Of a DNA stretch of 64,000 bases, positions 13,501 to 26,343 are shown one piece after another. Every line of letters begins with the position of its first letter. The first letter of the stretch is position 1. The stretch comes from Heliopora coerulea (Eukaryota; Cnidaria; Anthozoa; Scleralcyonacea; Helioporidae). A program made the position numbers and the translations under genes. Location: NCBI GenBank assembly GCA_030142905.1, contig JASJOG010000252.1, forward strand, positions 186,501 through 250,500, read 5' to 3'. A model generated the notes under the pieces. That model was not told the DNA's origin. It worked only from the letters and a program-made list of their open reading frames with translations, and did no database searches.

Positions 13501-16450
13501 GATGTTTGAGTACTACGCTTTGTCTCCTTAGCCTTTGGAATCTTTCCTTTTGACCGCCAGCAACATCAGCATCTCCACGGTTGTGGGTGGTATTAAACTG
13601 AGCATTTGGTTCTTCACAGGAGGGAAAAATCAAAAGAATTTTGCAACCCGATCATACGGAAACTGTTTAAAAATTGCCGTAAGACTCTGCATGAGTAAAG
13701 CTGTCCTTGTCACCCTTCAGCGATTAATGCATTAAGGTTCCCGCTTAAGAAACCCTTTACGTAGTACTCCAGCAAAGAGCTCTCACAAATCGTCTCAGGG
13801 TTTTGTTTGTCTGATAGTTTCCACTTTCCTTTCCTGTTTTTAAAATGTAGGTGAAGTGATAGTATTAAAAAACTAAGGAATCAGAAAGTTCTCTTTATGT
13901 AATATTACTGCACGCTTTTTCAGAATACTCTCGTATCATAGTCCGATGACGTTTCAAAAAATTATGCACAGTTTGTTACCAAGCATGAATAGGGCATTAG
14001 GGTCAAACCGGAATAATGACCGAGACTGCCTGACGAATATAGCAGCATTAAACGTTAAATTGCAATGTGCTGTTCATTCTTGACACAAAAGTAACTTCTT
14101 CGCGATTGGATGCTGGGAAAACGTATGATGCATATTTTACCGACATCTCTATATATAAACTGAATGACACAATATTAATGAGGATTACCTCCGGTGTACC
14201 GTTGGTCACTCATAAAAGTCCGGTTTCCAGAATTAAGACAGAAAAGTAGCTTTTTTGCTTAAGTGATTAGGAATGGATAGAAATTAAACGGAATTTAGAT
14301 AAAAGCGACTGGAAATTGTCCATTGGCTCGTTCCCACAACGGAAAAAATGGGCCAAGTCAATTTAGCTGCCATCGGCAATGTTATTGAAACAGCAGACTC
14401 CTTCGGGCTAAAAAAAATAATCCATTATTTGGGTAAACCTCACCATATGTTTTTATGCGGTGTTCTGTATATGATAACATTTCAAAATGGTGGTCTTATT
14501 TTATAGTTCCAGCACACACATCGTGCAATTACCGAAGTGACAAAAGAGAATAATCTATATTGGTAACATACGCGAAAGCTTAAATTGGAAGAGTGAAAAA
14601 GAGGAGGAACTATCGTTTAACAGAAAAAAGGGGGATAAATACGAGTAAAAGACGTTCCGCGATTTGAAAGTTCATCTACATCAGCGAATTCCTTTAAATT
14701 TCTCTCACGACATATCAATTAGTGAATTAAAGGTTTAACTGCAGGGCTTCTTGAGCCACCTGTGATGTTTTCCATTAATATAATACTTCAATTAAAGATT
14801 GTTTCAGAAAAGAAGAAGGATGTACCAGAAGAACTTTTGAATTTTGCATTTTCGGGAGATGGGCCGGAGGAACGAATAATATCATAACGTACTCACAGAT
14901 AAAGAAAGGCATTATTTAGGCATATAACTTGTGGTTGCTGTAGACGGGATGTCGAACGTTCCACATACGGTTGCTGGTTCTGGGTCTTTCACGTTCACGG
15001 CACAGACCAGCCTCAACAAAGCCGAAATAGCAGTTGGATGTCCTGATCCACTTTAGCAATTCATAACTTACCAATAGAAAATTACTAAGGTATTTCTACC
15101 GTGATAAAAAGTGTATAAATAATTTCATTTCAACCGGGAAAAGTCCAATGGAAACTTGAGGCGAAATCTAATATTTTATCAGGTATTTTTCGGGTCAATT
15201 TGCGTCATTCAAATATCTTTACCTGTAAAGTCATTGAAGCTATTTTCTGTTTTACCATACTTAATAGAAAGGGGAGACACGGTCTTGCCAGGATTAACTC
15301 TTGTAGGTCCATATCCGACTTTTCAAATTTTACTTTCGCTAACTCCAGACGGTTTTACTCATGAAGGAGGGACGTCTCGAACTGGAATAGTTTAAACACA
15401 TCTTATCCTACACAACCAGCATATTAAAAATAAAATTTGCCGAATCTAAATTTCTATTAATTATCTGGATTACTTAAAGGCGGAACTTTGAAGTTGCCAC
15501 CCAACACGGCCACACTTTGATGTCACGTGGAAGAGCTCAATTGTGTGTGTCTGTTTGCTTGTTTGTTTGAAACAACCAAGCAAGAGATGTAGTTCTTAAA
15601 ATATTTGTACTGAGACATAGGAAAGGATCATGGGTGAGGTTTTTCAGCTAAAAATGAAACACGTTTGTGAACATTGGCGAAACATACCTGTTCAGGAGGG
15701 GAAATTTAAAGTGCCATGCATTCTCACTTCACCTTCCTCCTATTCTCCGCCCCAATCCTCATATCCACATCCACCCCTACACACTACTCACCACAAACAG
15801 CGGTAAGCCGAGGACAGTGGCCGATTGTTTTAGCAGTTAATTCAATTTTCCATTTCAAAATGCTGCAGTAATACCTAAATATTTTCTATCCTCACAACTA
15901 TCAAAATATCACGAATATTAAACATTTATCTCCATCCACTCTCCAAACAGTTCCAGTATTCAAGATTATGTGAACATGTTTAATTCGTGTTTACACAATA
16001 CTTAACGCAGTCCTTCCAATGACGGTGACTGTTTACGCTCTGACATCGATATTGTCCCTTCTGGTACCTACTAAAGCGTCAGTTATTTCTGATGATTACG
16101 CACCTTAGAAAAACAAGAGATAGCCATTTTCTGATCCAAAATATCTTGCAAAACGGTGCAATGGCCTAAAACCCACATTGTTAGCAGAAATGCTGGAAGC
16201 GTTCTAATAGCGTGATAGTAAAAGAATTTCATCTCCTTCGTGTCGGTCAGGATTATTTCTGCCCCACAAATGGAAGAGTTAATCCTGTTGCTTTTGCCCA
16301 CATGTTTATGCAGGATTTGAAAAATAAAAATGTGAACCTGTCATTTAGAGATGTAACTTGATAAAATAAGACTTAAAACAAATAATCAGGAATATGTAAA
16401 GCATGTGACGTGAACCGCAAAGATATAGTTTCTGGCACCAACTATGTATT
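7527..16450. other. No gene recognised
   Basis: Non-coding by inspection: all open frames are short and lack conserved-protein character. Pyrimidine-rich tracts (about 9,600-9,720 and 10,200-10,330) and a short TAAA/GAAT stretch near 12,360-12,400 are present. A small 8-bp hairpin lies near 10,868-10,890. I see no intact mobile element. Confidence 0.55.
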
Positions 16451-16479
16451 AAAAAATGCAAATAAATTTTTATTGCATA

Positions 16480-16618
16480 TATAATAAAATATTTTTATTA
16501 TATATAAGTACGTTTATTTGTATACATTTATTTATGTATATGATCAGATACATATATATATATGCATATGTATGTGCGTATAAATTCATATATATTCATA
16601 TACATAAACATAAATATG

Positions 16619-16657
<39 letters not shown>

Positions 16658-16735
16658 AGTGGTATTATATATCTATTGTACACTAATACATACATATATA
16701 CACTGCCGTTATAATAATATAGAACAGATATATAC
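16480..16735. repeat. AT-rich TATA/CATA low-complexity block
   Basis: Dense TATA, CATA and TATG words occupy this block. The 76-codon open frame here is a product of the low complexity (Tyr/Ile-rich) and is not a gene. Confidence 0.85.
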
Positions 16736-17016
16736 TAGTAATTAATCGTTCATGAAGAAAAAAGAGAATTTAAAGTTTAATGAGTTGTTGTAAATGTGAT
16801 ACAACGCACTCCTGATTTACACGAACTTTTCATGCTGTTTTCTCGCCTAAAATCGCCGGAATTTTCACCCGTTTTAAAGAACATGAATCTTTGGAGGTAT
16901 TAGCATCATAAGGACTTTGTAATATTCGGATCGGTGTTGTAGCGGACATTCAATCACTAGCTTTCGGCTGGTCGTCGTATATCCGATATATCACTGCTGT
17001 TTGTAATACTACACAG

Positions 17017-17062
<46 letters not shown>
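17017..17062. repeat. (TA)n microsatellite
   Basis: Alternating TA, located about 55 bp left of the hammerhead-bearing hairpin at 17,117-17,303. Confidence 0.9.
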
Positions 17063-17065
<3 letters not shown>

Positions 17066-17116
17066 AATGGTTGAACACAAGTAAATCTATAGGTAAAAGT
17101 TGTGTTGACAACAAAA

Positions 17117-17303
17117 AGATATCAGTATGAATGAAAATCATAAAACCACTCAGTTTTGTCTAAATAACTTTTTATTTCACACAAACGTTTTCGCTATTGA
17201 AGCTCTTCAGGTGTGTGCTTTCAATAGCGAAAACGTTTGTGTGAAATAAAAAGTCATTTAGACAAAACTGAGTGGTTTTATGATTTTCATTCATACTGAT
17301 ACC
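17117..17303. mobile_element. Fold-back element with hammerhead motif (PLE-tail-like)
   Basis: Two arms of about 90 bp (17,117-17,208 and 17,214-17,303) are reverse complements. The left arm carries a hammerhead-like core on the minus strand (17,178-17,215). The organisation is the same as in the 393-613 element, including the core and the AAAACGTTTGTG block, but the outer arm sequences differ. I interpret it as paired inverted PLE tails. Confidence 0.75.
17178..17215 (-). ncRNA. Hammerhead ribozyme motif, minimal, loopless stem III
   Basis: Read on the minus strand: stem I strand CACAC (17,215-17,211), CTGAAGA (17,210-17,204), stem II GCT-TCAAT-AGC (17,203-17,193), GAAA (17,192-17,189), palindromic AACGTT overlapping the last A, cleavage U, then stem I strand GTGTG (17,182-17,178). 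Compared with the motif at 500-534, stem I (TCAC/GTGA versus CACAC/GTGTG) and stem II differ in sequence but still pair. That is compensatory evidence for a conserved RNA fold. Confidence 0.65.
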
Positions 17304-20300
17304 TTTCATACAATGTTATATCAAAATGAAGTAAACAAAATTATTTTAATTGAAATAAATTTTTTAGGGAATGACATAATTTGCATAATTTGCCTTTATT
17401 TTCAGTGCATGACTCATTTAGTAATCAGAGTCTCACATGGACGGCGATTATCAAAAACAGACAGACCAAGTTTTAAATCCAGGCTTAGGTAGCCTGCTCC
17501 CGGAGATGAACTAAAGCCTTAGATCGAGTGACGTTTTATCTAAATTTCCAGACTTTTTGCTTGTGTTTATGTCATTGATAGGAAAATAAGCTTCTTATGT
17601 TTTGCGCAAACCGTATCGTTTTGAAGTGTTGCGAAAGTTAGTGTCTTGATAATGGTCGTTTTGGCACCTTGTTCACAAGAAGAACGTTTCGAGAGGGTGT
17701 ATTTCAATTTTGTCTTTACCTGGAAACGATTATGCGTGTAAACATTTTCCGTTGATTAAACCACTCGCATTACTAGTTTTTGTATTGTAAAATGTCATTG
17801 ACAACTTGAAACATTTTTCCATCCATCTTCGTTTCAACACGCTGTAAAAAGCAACGACAACTCAGTGCACGTTGTTACAATGCAATGTAATTGATATATA
17901 ACTGAAATGATTAAGCACCAGAGAAATGGGCTTCCAATATCGGTCGCAACGCAAGTGATTTTATCTTTATTTTCAGCCTTAATCTCGTAGAAGCTGCTCC
18001 AGGACAGCTAATATGCAAGGGTTCCTGCTTTCGTTTCCAAAAATGGTATTCCCTGCATGTCTAAGTTCGTTCAATGTAAACCGAAACTGGAAATACTTAA
18101 ATCGGCCAAACATCTCTTCCCGAGACGAAGGAGCATTCAAGGAAGCGAGAAATATGAACTGATGATGTAGGCAAGTGCCTACTGGCTTAGGAAGCTATAA
18201 GCCCCATGATTCAAATTATCTCCATGATAAGCTCCGAAATTTAAATAAGCTAAGCCGACTTAAGCGCACCACTAGTTTAATTTTTTCGTCAAAGACATCT
18301 TCCTATTTCAATTGTAAACTACCGTTGTGTTTTTATTTACATTTGAGATGTTATCTACAAACCTACATTATACTAAAACATCAATCTGTTTTCAAATAGT
18401 CTGTGGCGGATGTTTCTTTCTGTTCAGCTTTTTCGGAACCTGGTTTATCGAGTCTGACTCGGCACAATCTCAAAAATGTTCACCAAATAACTCACAGTTG
18501 GCTAGTCACTAAACAAGATATTTTGTGATTTTTTAGGTACTAAGCATTGTGATTCGGTTGAGATGAAGAATCTTTGATCGTTTATGTTCACAAAGTGAGA
18601 TTCCGCCTTGATCCACCAAAAATGTGGCATGATTTTCCTACTCAACCCAACTAAAATGATAAATCTTAAAAGAAGTCTTCAGAAATAAATACATCGATTA
18701 ATCATTTTATTCTGGAGGAAAAGAAGAAGAGGAAATGGATTATCAACATAACAAACATTGCTTCTTTCAACAAACTTTCATCGTTTTGTCAAGAGTCCTC
18801 AACCTGAACCAATCAAGGCTTGGTATACCAGCTCCTGATTATTTGCTGCAGACAAGACAGTTGAACTGCAGCACCAAATTTGGTCATTTTCTCCTTGTTT
18901 CTAACTAAACATCGACAAGAAATTGCAATTTTATAAATCCGCATTAAATTTTGAATCAAAAACGTTTAATTTCATACGCTCAATCCAGAGGTGCCATGAC
19001 TTAGCTGTTACTGCGTGAAGCTCTCACCATGTATATGTATATGTACTTTATTTCGCCTTTTAATCATTCGTGATGTATTCTCATTTCAAGACATTCCTCA
19101 ACCGAAACAATGGAACACCTTTTCTTACCTTTCATCAACAATTACCTCCAGAAAATGCAATCATTTCGCCCTTAACCAGTCTTTACCATCATACTGATTG
19201 GAAAAATTGGATGAACTACTACAGACCATGAAAGAGGGTAACGTGATTAGCCGTGCAGAAATTTAATGATCACTAAGAGTATAATTCTGATTTCTGATCT
19301 GGAAACATACCACATCCACATGATGGCGTGAAGAAGACGAGTCGAGAAGGAGACGAGTATACTGCTACCAGTTCACTCGTTTGGTGTGATGGAGTAGCGA
19401 TCTGGGACTAACAGATATGAGTTCCAATCTCACACTAGTTTAAGTATTTCAGTTTACTTTCGCAACTGAGGGAGGATAATCCCGATATGTTTTCTTTGTG
19501 TTACCCTGAGGAGTGATTCTGAAATAATTAACCTTCCGACGCAACATTCCAGTGTTTGAGACGGAACTATTTCTTGAGCAGTGAACGTGGCTCGGAGTGG
19601 GCCGCGAGTCCGTATTCCAGCACAAACAAATATGAAGTGCCACGCTGCTATCCTTGCCTGTGATTTAAATCACCTGCAGACAGCACAGAAGTATAAAATG
19701 TGACATTAAAAAATTTATCGTAAAGTTTATGTTTTAGGATAAGCTCTGGTAAGCTTTACTAGAACCAACACTCAAAACCTACAATGATTATCTGCATCGT
19801 TTTCTAGCTATTTCTTCAACGCATTCGAAATTCATAGCCGAACTGAAAAAAGACCTCCCAAAGACACCAAAGTCTGCTTCTAGTTTCTGGTTTTTTAATC
19901 ATGTTGGAACCTTTGAAATCTTTTATAGGAAACATGCGGTGTTTAGCTTCTGGCAAAAGATCCAACTCACCGAAGCAAATGTTAAAAGGAAGTTACCATT
20001 GCGTGCTAATTCGATTGTGTGACAGTTGTACTGCCTTACCAGAAGAATCCACGCATACACGCAACTTTTGCTCCCCCATATGCCCCATCTCCGCTTACGC
20101 GTCTCATGCGCCATCAAGTTACCGTTTGATTCAAGTCAGTGACTTAGCAAACATTTATCTAACACATATGCTTAACGATGCATGGTCTGCGATGATTTGA
20201 ACTATTACAGTATTACTTGACAATCGAAAGCTGATCCCACGAAATAACGAAAGAAAAGTGAACGTCGAGAGACCCTGAACGCGGTAGTTTTCACGCATCA

Positions 20301-23300
20301 TCACATCGTCTATTATGGTTAGCAAAGCCTCTGAAGTGACCTTAAGGCGCTGTTCACACTACTCAGTATGATCAATCTCTGCGAAATAAGTACCTCGTGT
20401 GAACACACAAACCCACTTCAGGTATTGCAAGATCGATCTAGTTCAGTCCTCTTGGAGAAGGTGGTCTCAGATCGATTGAACATCGAACTTTACTTTTCTC
20501 TTTCTGGTGCACGTTGACGAAAGTCGAACTAAAATTAGTCTTACAACAATTTTTTTCAACGACCTGTTTTGGTCAGTATTTGGAGTTTGAGTGGGGACAA
20601 TTGGAATTCTACGTTCGCTGCCATTCTGTGCTTACAGCAAGAAGACGAGTGATGTTGGTCGGACGAAGAAACCCCACGCGCGGGATAAGCATGCAGATTT
20701 CTGCTTTGATTTGAACGTGGACTCGCTCAGGAGATTGATCTATTAATCCCCAACCGACCAAAAAATTTTTTCTGCTATTGCGAACGGGCCCAAAAGATGA
20801 TTGCAATCTACTTGACTTACAAACCAGTCAGCCAAAACAAATACAACTAGATATATTTGATAGAGTCGGCGAGATTTGAAACACATCGAGCCGCGCTTGT
20901 TCCATTGGATATCTCAACCGTTATAAAGTCTGTTCAAAACGAGAATTCAAGTCGTATCATATCACCTTGCCTAACTTTACCTTGAGACTGACCCAACGAG
21001 AGCGCAAGCCCGCGCAAGTTTAAATGTGAATACTGAAACTCCCACCAAAACTTTGTTTTCAATGTCACCACCTCACATTTCATTCGACTAACATATTTCC
21101 AACAATGACTTTCATCCACCAAGCGCGAGCCTTGGTGGATGAAAGTGGAAGAAAACTTGCATCCTAATTTGAATACGCTTGAAGTTGCAGCAAGTCGACG
21201 CACATTTGACGCCAGCCGTTTCACATTGGTAGCCCAATGAAACGTAAATTGGTACCTTCACTGGCTTGCAATCTCGCTTGACCTGGGGTTACCATTTGAC
21301 CAACTGGTTCGACTTTCACAAACAACAAACTTATCATTTTTTAAATACTTTCGTTTTCTAAAACATTACCTGCTTGTACAAAAACAACACTACTGTTCTG
21401 ACCTTGTCGCTTTCCTTTTGGGCCTTACAGCTTCACGGTTTTTGAGTACTTCAAGGAAGCGGATGATAAAAGACGTCAGTAGCAATGAGAGGTCATGCTC
21501 ACTCTAACTTTTAATCATACCCTTGAATTCCATCCCCTCTCAGTCTATAAACACAACCCAATTCTTGCTATTTGACGAAAGCTATAAAGCAAACCAGGAT
21601 GTGTTCAAGCCTATGCATGACCTCCCTAATCCTTTTAAGTTGTCCTTAAACATGTTCTGTAAACACTTTCAAGCAAAACCAGTACAAGGGCTTCTTTTTT
21701 CGTGACTAGACGCCAGTTTTAACCTGCCTTTCATTGGACTTCCAGATCTTGAGATGAAACAGCTATGTAAACATTCGGCACTTCACAGTCTGACAAAGTT
21801 TTTTTGTGCCTAGTGTTAGCGTCTCATTCTGTGAACGGAAGTCATCTATTTGCCGCCTATTTTAAACCACACATCTTTATCCCAGCTACGGTTTTCATGA
21901 TATAAGAGGAGAATGTTCCGTAAGCAGTCTAAAGTGACGTGTAGCAAGCCGATAGGTCGAGGAGCTGGTAAAACTGAAAGAATAAAATACAATAGTTCCA
22001 TGCCATGGTGTTTTTTCTCAACCTTACAGATTTCATGCGTTATAATCTTGTTTACTTTAAACATCAGATGATGCCAACGTACATCGAAGATTTCCGGTGA
22101 TCATAAGCGTCTCAAGTATTCCGCCGCACTTGAGTCAGTGGTACCATTGACCACTTGATATCAGCTTTTGGTTAATGCAGTACATTAGTATAAGGACTGG
22201 CTGCCAAAAAACGAAGCTCGATAAATGTAGCATACCAAGACATTCTTGGCAAAAAGATCAAGATTTGCGACGTTAAGAGTCGTCACTCATTATATAAGTG
22301 ATGCTCTCTTTTTCCGGACGTATAAGAGAATTTATTCAGATTATCTAGAATTCCACGAGTGCTCAAGGTCAAGCTTTTATAACACGTGCAAGGCACTTGT
22401 CATGCCTTAGCACTTCGTCGCCAAAATTCCCTTGCTAATGATAATTTGAATTAAAACAGCCCCTAGATCATTACTTGTATGATTTGAACGTTCTTGTCTA
22501 CCACACATTCGTATGATCTGGTTTTAGGATTTCGTCACAACCAAATGTTATTCTTTGGTATAAATCACGAATGTTTTGGAGTGTACCGTCATGCTCACAT
22601 AGATACATTTGCTTCTTACTCTAATTGAATTAAGATTTAGGTCGACACCATGTCAAGCTAGCGTGAAAAAAAACAAAATATAATAAACTAATCCACCTAA
22701 TTATCTTTTATTTCACCGTTAAGCCTTGTAAATTAAAATATTACGTCACGTTTCAGGTTGCCAACATTATACAGGTGAAAATATCAACGACGACATTTCG
22801 CTGTAGCAAGATCTACTCATTTTGAAGCAACAAAAGGCTTGTGGTCTCGATTTGTGAATATAAATCGAGACGTATCGGAATGACACTTCAATGAAAGGGT
22901 TAACGTGTTTATTGCCAACTGTAACAGACCATACTTTCCACATCGATGCAATGATGTAATGGTTTTCATGTGGTGAGGCAAATTGGCTGCATGGACTTGC
23001 AGAGGAAATCACTAACGCAACTGGAATTAAAATTTAGGTGAAATCAGTTTGACCTAATCGTCTGTTAATCGTTTCAAACTTACATTTAAGAACCAGCTAA
23101 CAGAAAGCAACCAATACTAGTACTTCTAGCTTGAGATGATTACTCTTGACTAGACCGTTTGAATTATTGAATACGTAAGTATTTAATTGTTACAGCGGAT
23201 TCGAAAAAAAAATTTCTCTATTATTTTATTTTCTGTTTTAATGCTGTTGTACTTCGTTTACACCAATAAAACATCTTAAATCTAAATGGTTTTTGGTAAA

Positions 23301-24520
23301 CGTGCCCAAATTTTTAGCCGCAAACTCGAGTTAAATGATTCGACCATTGCATGATATCCCATCTTTGATTGAGTTAATGCCTGAATTGATTGATATGTAT
23401 TGCAACAAGAAAACTATCATATGACGGTTATCGTAGCATGTTCTCTGAAGAAATTTTCCCCCCCCCCACCTTTCTACAGGCAGGGACTTCACGAAACATG
23501 AGCGAGAGCTTGGAAGAACGAAAAATTGAAACGCGAGAACGATCGATGAAAAAGATAGCCACTAGTCTATCAGTATTTTGTATTTAATGTTTTTATGAAG
23601 TTATTACTTTCGAACTGAGAGGAGTGTTTCCACTACCACTCGTCCCTGTAGCGAGACTTGGATGATAGTTATTACAATTCTAACCACGGTGCAAACTGCC
23701 TGGCCAGACGGAGGCTATGCTCAGGCCTTCTCATGCATGGAGTCCGAGGTCATACCACAGACTTTTTCAAAATTTAACGGTGGCCGAACGTATTCCTTTG
23801 CTTTGCCACAGTTGCTAAGGTAAGCTAATTTTAGCGGCTAACTTATTTCAGGTAGGGATTACAGATTTGTGTAATAACCAAGAAATTGTATTTGTAGAAT
23901 ACGTAGACAATTTTTTTCGTATGACATAATACAGGGACGCTACACGAACGTCGTCAAAAAACTTACATTCACAGTAAATAAAGGATTATGATAAATTTTG
24001 AAATCAGAGCGGAGACCCTTCATCAGTCTGGAAACTGGAAAATGCTTTTTGTCGAAATAGTAAGATTTTTTACTTTCGCATGCAGTTTAACTCAGTAAAA
24101 ATGCGAGGCTTTGCTCAAGTTTTGGTGATTGAGTTTCGCAGCGCCGACGCTGACAAATCTGACAGTGACTACAGGGAGGCTATGTCATGTTATGTCAATT
24201 TTCTCCGCATATTTATATTGGTTTTTTACTACAAAAAAGAAAATTGTACTGACCAATCACAAATTTCTAACCTTGGCTTACTATATCAGTATCTGCTGCT
24301 CAGTGGCTGGAGCGTTCAGAATGTTACTACGGGTACGACGTGATCTGGGGTTCACAAATATTTTCTGACGATTTAAGCTTGACATGCCTGCCGATCGTCA
24401 GTCATAAGACCATTTCCCCATATTACATCGACTCAACGGAGAACCAATGGTAAAAACATATGTTTTTAACATTGTGTGGTCCCGTTTTCTGGTTATATGT
24501 AACATAGTCGTATCGTGATT
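17304..24520. other. No gene recognised
   Basis: No coding exon I can support. A near-perfect short hairpin lies at 21,109-21,147. A fragment resembling the PLE-tail word CCTGAGGA..TGATTCTGAAATA is seen near 19,503-19,530. Otherwise the sequence is unremarkable. Confidence 0.55.
21109..21147. repeat. Perfect 16-bp hairpin
   Basis: ACTTTCATCCACCAAG is followed by a 7-nt spacer and then its exact reverse complement. No larger inverted structure around it was recognised, so it may be the centre of a decayed fold-back element. Confidence 0.8.
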
Positions 24521-24634
24521 TTGAATGGGTCCTTGAGGCTGATTTACACGCCACGATTTACTATACTTATTCACCGAGCTTGAGGTCTGTACTAGTGAAA
24601 TATCGGACCGACTTTTTAAGTGCGGATCGAGAAG

Positions 24635-24964
24635 CAGTGGTGGCGCCAGGAATTCCCCGACGCAGGGGCTAACGTCCCGGACAGGGGGCTAAACCAAAGG
24701 AGGTCGAAAACATCATCTTATTTTTCGCAAGAAGAATCTTAACTTCTAACTAGAAACAGTTTGCTTTTAGATTTGACATGAAGAAGAGAGTCTACTATCC
24801 TTCTTGGCTAAATCAGTAACAAGTTCTCACAGTTTGTGCAATACATAAGTGTGTTTATCAGTGAAAATTCCCCGACGGATGGTTAATTTTCCCCCGACAG
24901 GGGGCTAAGGTTCCACGACGGAGGAGCTGTAGCCCCCTCTGCCCCCACTCTGGCGCCACCCCTG
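24635..24964. mobile_element. hAT-like MITE (330 bp)
   Basis: The terminal inverted repeats are CAGTGGTGGCGCCAGG on the left and, read inward from the right, CAGGGGTGGCGCCAGA. They begin with CAG, as many hAT elements do. The flanks are TCGAGAAG (24,627-24,634) and CCGAGAAG (24,965-24,972), an 8-bp target-site duplication with one mismatch. There is no transposase frame inside, so it is non-autonomous. Confidence 0.8.
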
Positions 24965-25467
24965 CCGAGAAGCGCAGTGATGTTGAGTTCACGTACGGCA
25001 ATCGATGTCGACAAATGATAAACAGGCCTCAAGGGCCAATTTAAACGATACAATTATTGCATGCCATTGTTTCACCTGAGCTATTTTAAATTGTTTCGAA
25101 AGCATGATTCCTGCTTTTGATTCACTCACTAACTAACGCAGCAATACGTCCGGAATACTCTAGTGCTGGGCTGTTCAAATGGCGGCCCGCGGGCCAGATC
25201 CGGCCCTCGAGCTCAATCTGTCCGGCCCTTGAGGAAGTCTACTTATGTGGAAAAATTCCGATAAGAATTTACCAAGAAAAACGTCAAAATAGTTAAGTTA
25301 AAATTATTTAGCCGAATCCAGCAGAGTCGCTGCGTAGGGCAGAAAAATTGCGTGACAATCAGAAGTCTGGGACCAACGCTAAATTAGATTACTCACAAGG
25401 ACTTTCTTAGGAAAGAACTGGCCGATATAGTAATGGGTGTCAGTGTAGGTAGTCGAGGATAACAAGA

Positions 25468-25510
25468 TGTGCTACTAACTTCTCGACGAAGGGCCTTCGC
25501 TCGAAACGTC
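25468..25510 (+). ncRNA. Degenerate hammerhead-like motif in a PLE tail
   Basis: Stem I strands ACTTC and GAAGT pair perfectly. Stem II GGGC-CTTC-GCTC and GAAACGTC are present. The first core box reads TCGACGA instead of CTGANGA. This is probably a decayed hammerhead in a PLE tail inserted into the hAT element; the changed core predicts little or no activity. Confidence 0.4.
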
Positions 25511-25599
25511 GAAGTTTGTTTTCGTATATTTCAGGTAGTTGCTCCACCCAAAGTTATCGCACCCGATATATTAAGCTGAACGTAAGCCGAGTTCTTTTG

Positions 25600-25850
25600 A
25601 AGAGAAAAGTGGATACAGAGAATCGCATATTTAATGAGTCTTGGACTGATGCGTTTGTATTTACATTTGATACCACGTCACAAAACCGAACATGCTTAAT
25701 TTGCCAAGCTATTGTTGCCGTGAATAAAGCAGCAAATCTAGAACGGAACCACTAAACCAAGCACAGTGAGGTCGTTGCCAACTTTCCCATTGGTAGTGAA
25801 GCCAGAAAGAACAAAATTCAAGGGTTACAAGCCAGCAGGACTAGACAGCT
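25600..25850 (+). pseudogene. Broken hAT transposase N-terminus (BED-type zinc finger region)
   Basis: The frame reads KRKVDTENRIFNESWTDAF and then a C-L-I-C pair followed by an N-L-E-R-N-H stretch, the layout of the BED-like zinc finger in GTF2IRD2/ZBED-type hAT transposases. The frame stops after that histidine, but homologous-looking sequence (TKHSEVVANF) continues in frame past the stop. The catalytic domain is missing. It lies inside hAT ends with a perfect target duplication, so it is a transposon pseudogene and not a host gene. Confidence 0.65.
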
Positions 25851-25999
25851 ACAAGGGTTAGCAAGGGTTGTCTGGCCCTCGAAAAAAAACCCTACTTCCT
25901 TGTCTGGCCCTCGCGAAAAAACATTTGAGCAGCCCGGCTCTAGTGAGTTAATCGGATGCATCCGAACGAACAGTCGTGTACGACAATCGTAAATCATAT

Positions 26000-26280
26000 T
26001 GCATAGACGGATCTAGGATTTTGTGGATTGGGAGTTTGGCAAGCCGGGTGTGGTTCCAGGTTTTTGACTGAAGTGGCGGGTACCAGCCCATTGGTTATTC
26101 TAGATATTTAAGGATGTGATTGTTCCTTTATCACTTAAATGGGGTATAAAACGAAAGAAAAAAGATGCAAATAAAGTTTATTATGTACACATAGAGACTA
26201 TGGAAAAGAACCCTCACGCTGTTTGGTGGCTCAAGGGGGGTGTTTAAACCCCCTGAACGCCCCTTGGATTCGCTACTGTG
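26000..26280. mobile_element. Possible hAT-like MITE
   Basis: The ends resemble each other in inverted orientation: left TAGACGGATCTAGGATTTTG, right (read inward) AGTAGCGAATCCAAGGGGCG. A G-rich subterminal stretch lies on the right. I could not find a convincing target-site duplication. Confidence 0.4.
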
Positions 26281-26343
26281 TTGTGTAAATGAAACCTTAG
26301 ACGAATGTACTTGTTGTAGACAACATACTGCCGTGGTAGGGTA

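Larger units (their letters stand above)
25166..25937 (+). mobile_element. hAT transposon remnant with perfect 8-bp TSD
   Basis: The left end CTGGGCTGTTCAAATG and the right end (read inward) CCGGGCTGCTCAAATG form terminal inverted repeats. The flanking octamer CTCTAGTG is identical on both sides (25,158-25,165 and 25,938-25,945), diagnostic of hAT transposition. The interior holds a broken transposase N-terminus (about 25,600-25,850) and a PLE-like tail with a hammerhead-like motif (about 25,468-25,510). At 772 bp the element is internally deleted. Confidence 0.85.

Noticed and set aside
16456..16686. 76-codon Tyr/Ile-rich frame
   Set aside because: Product of TATA/CATA low-complexity sequence.
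19380..19445. Possible tRNA gene (GAGTTCCAATCTCAC)
   Set aside because: B-box-like word only; no A box or acceptor pairing.
20340..20520. Possible MITE around CGCTGTTCACACTACT
   Set aside because: No matching inverted end or target-site duplication could be found.
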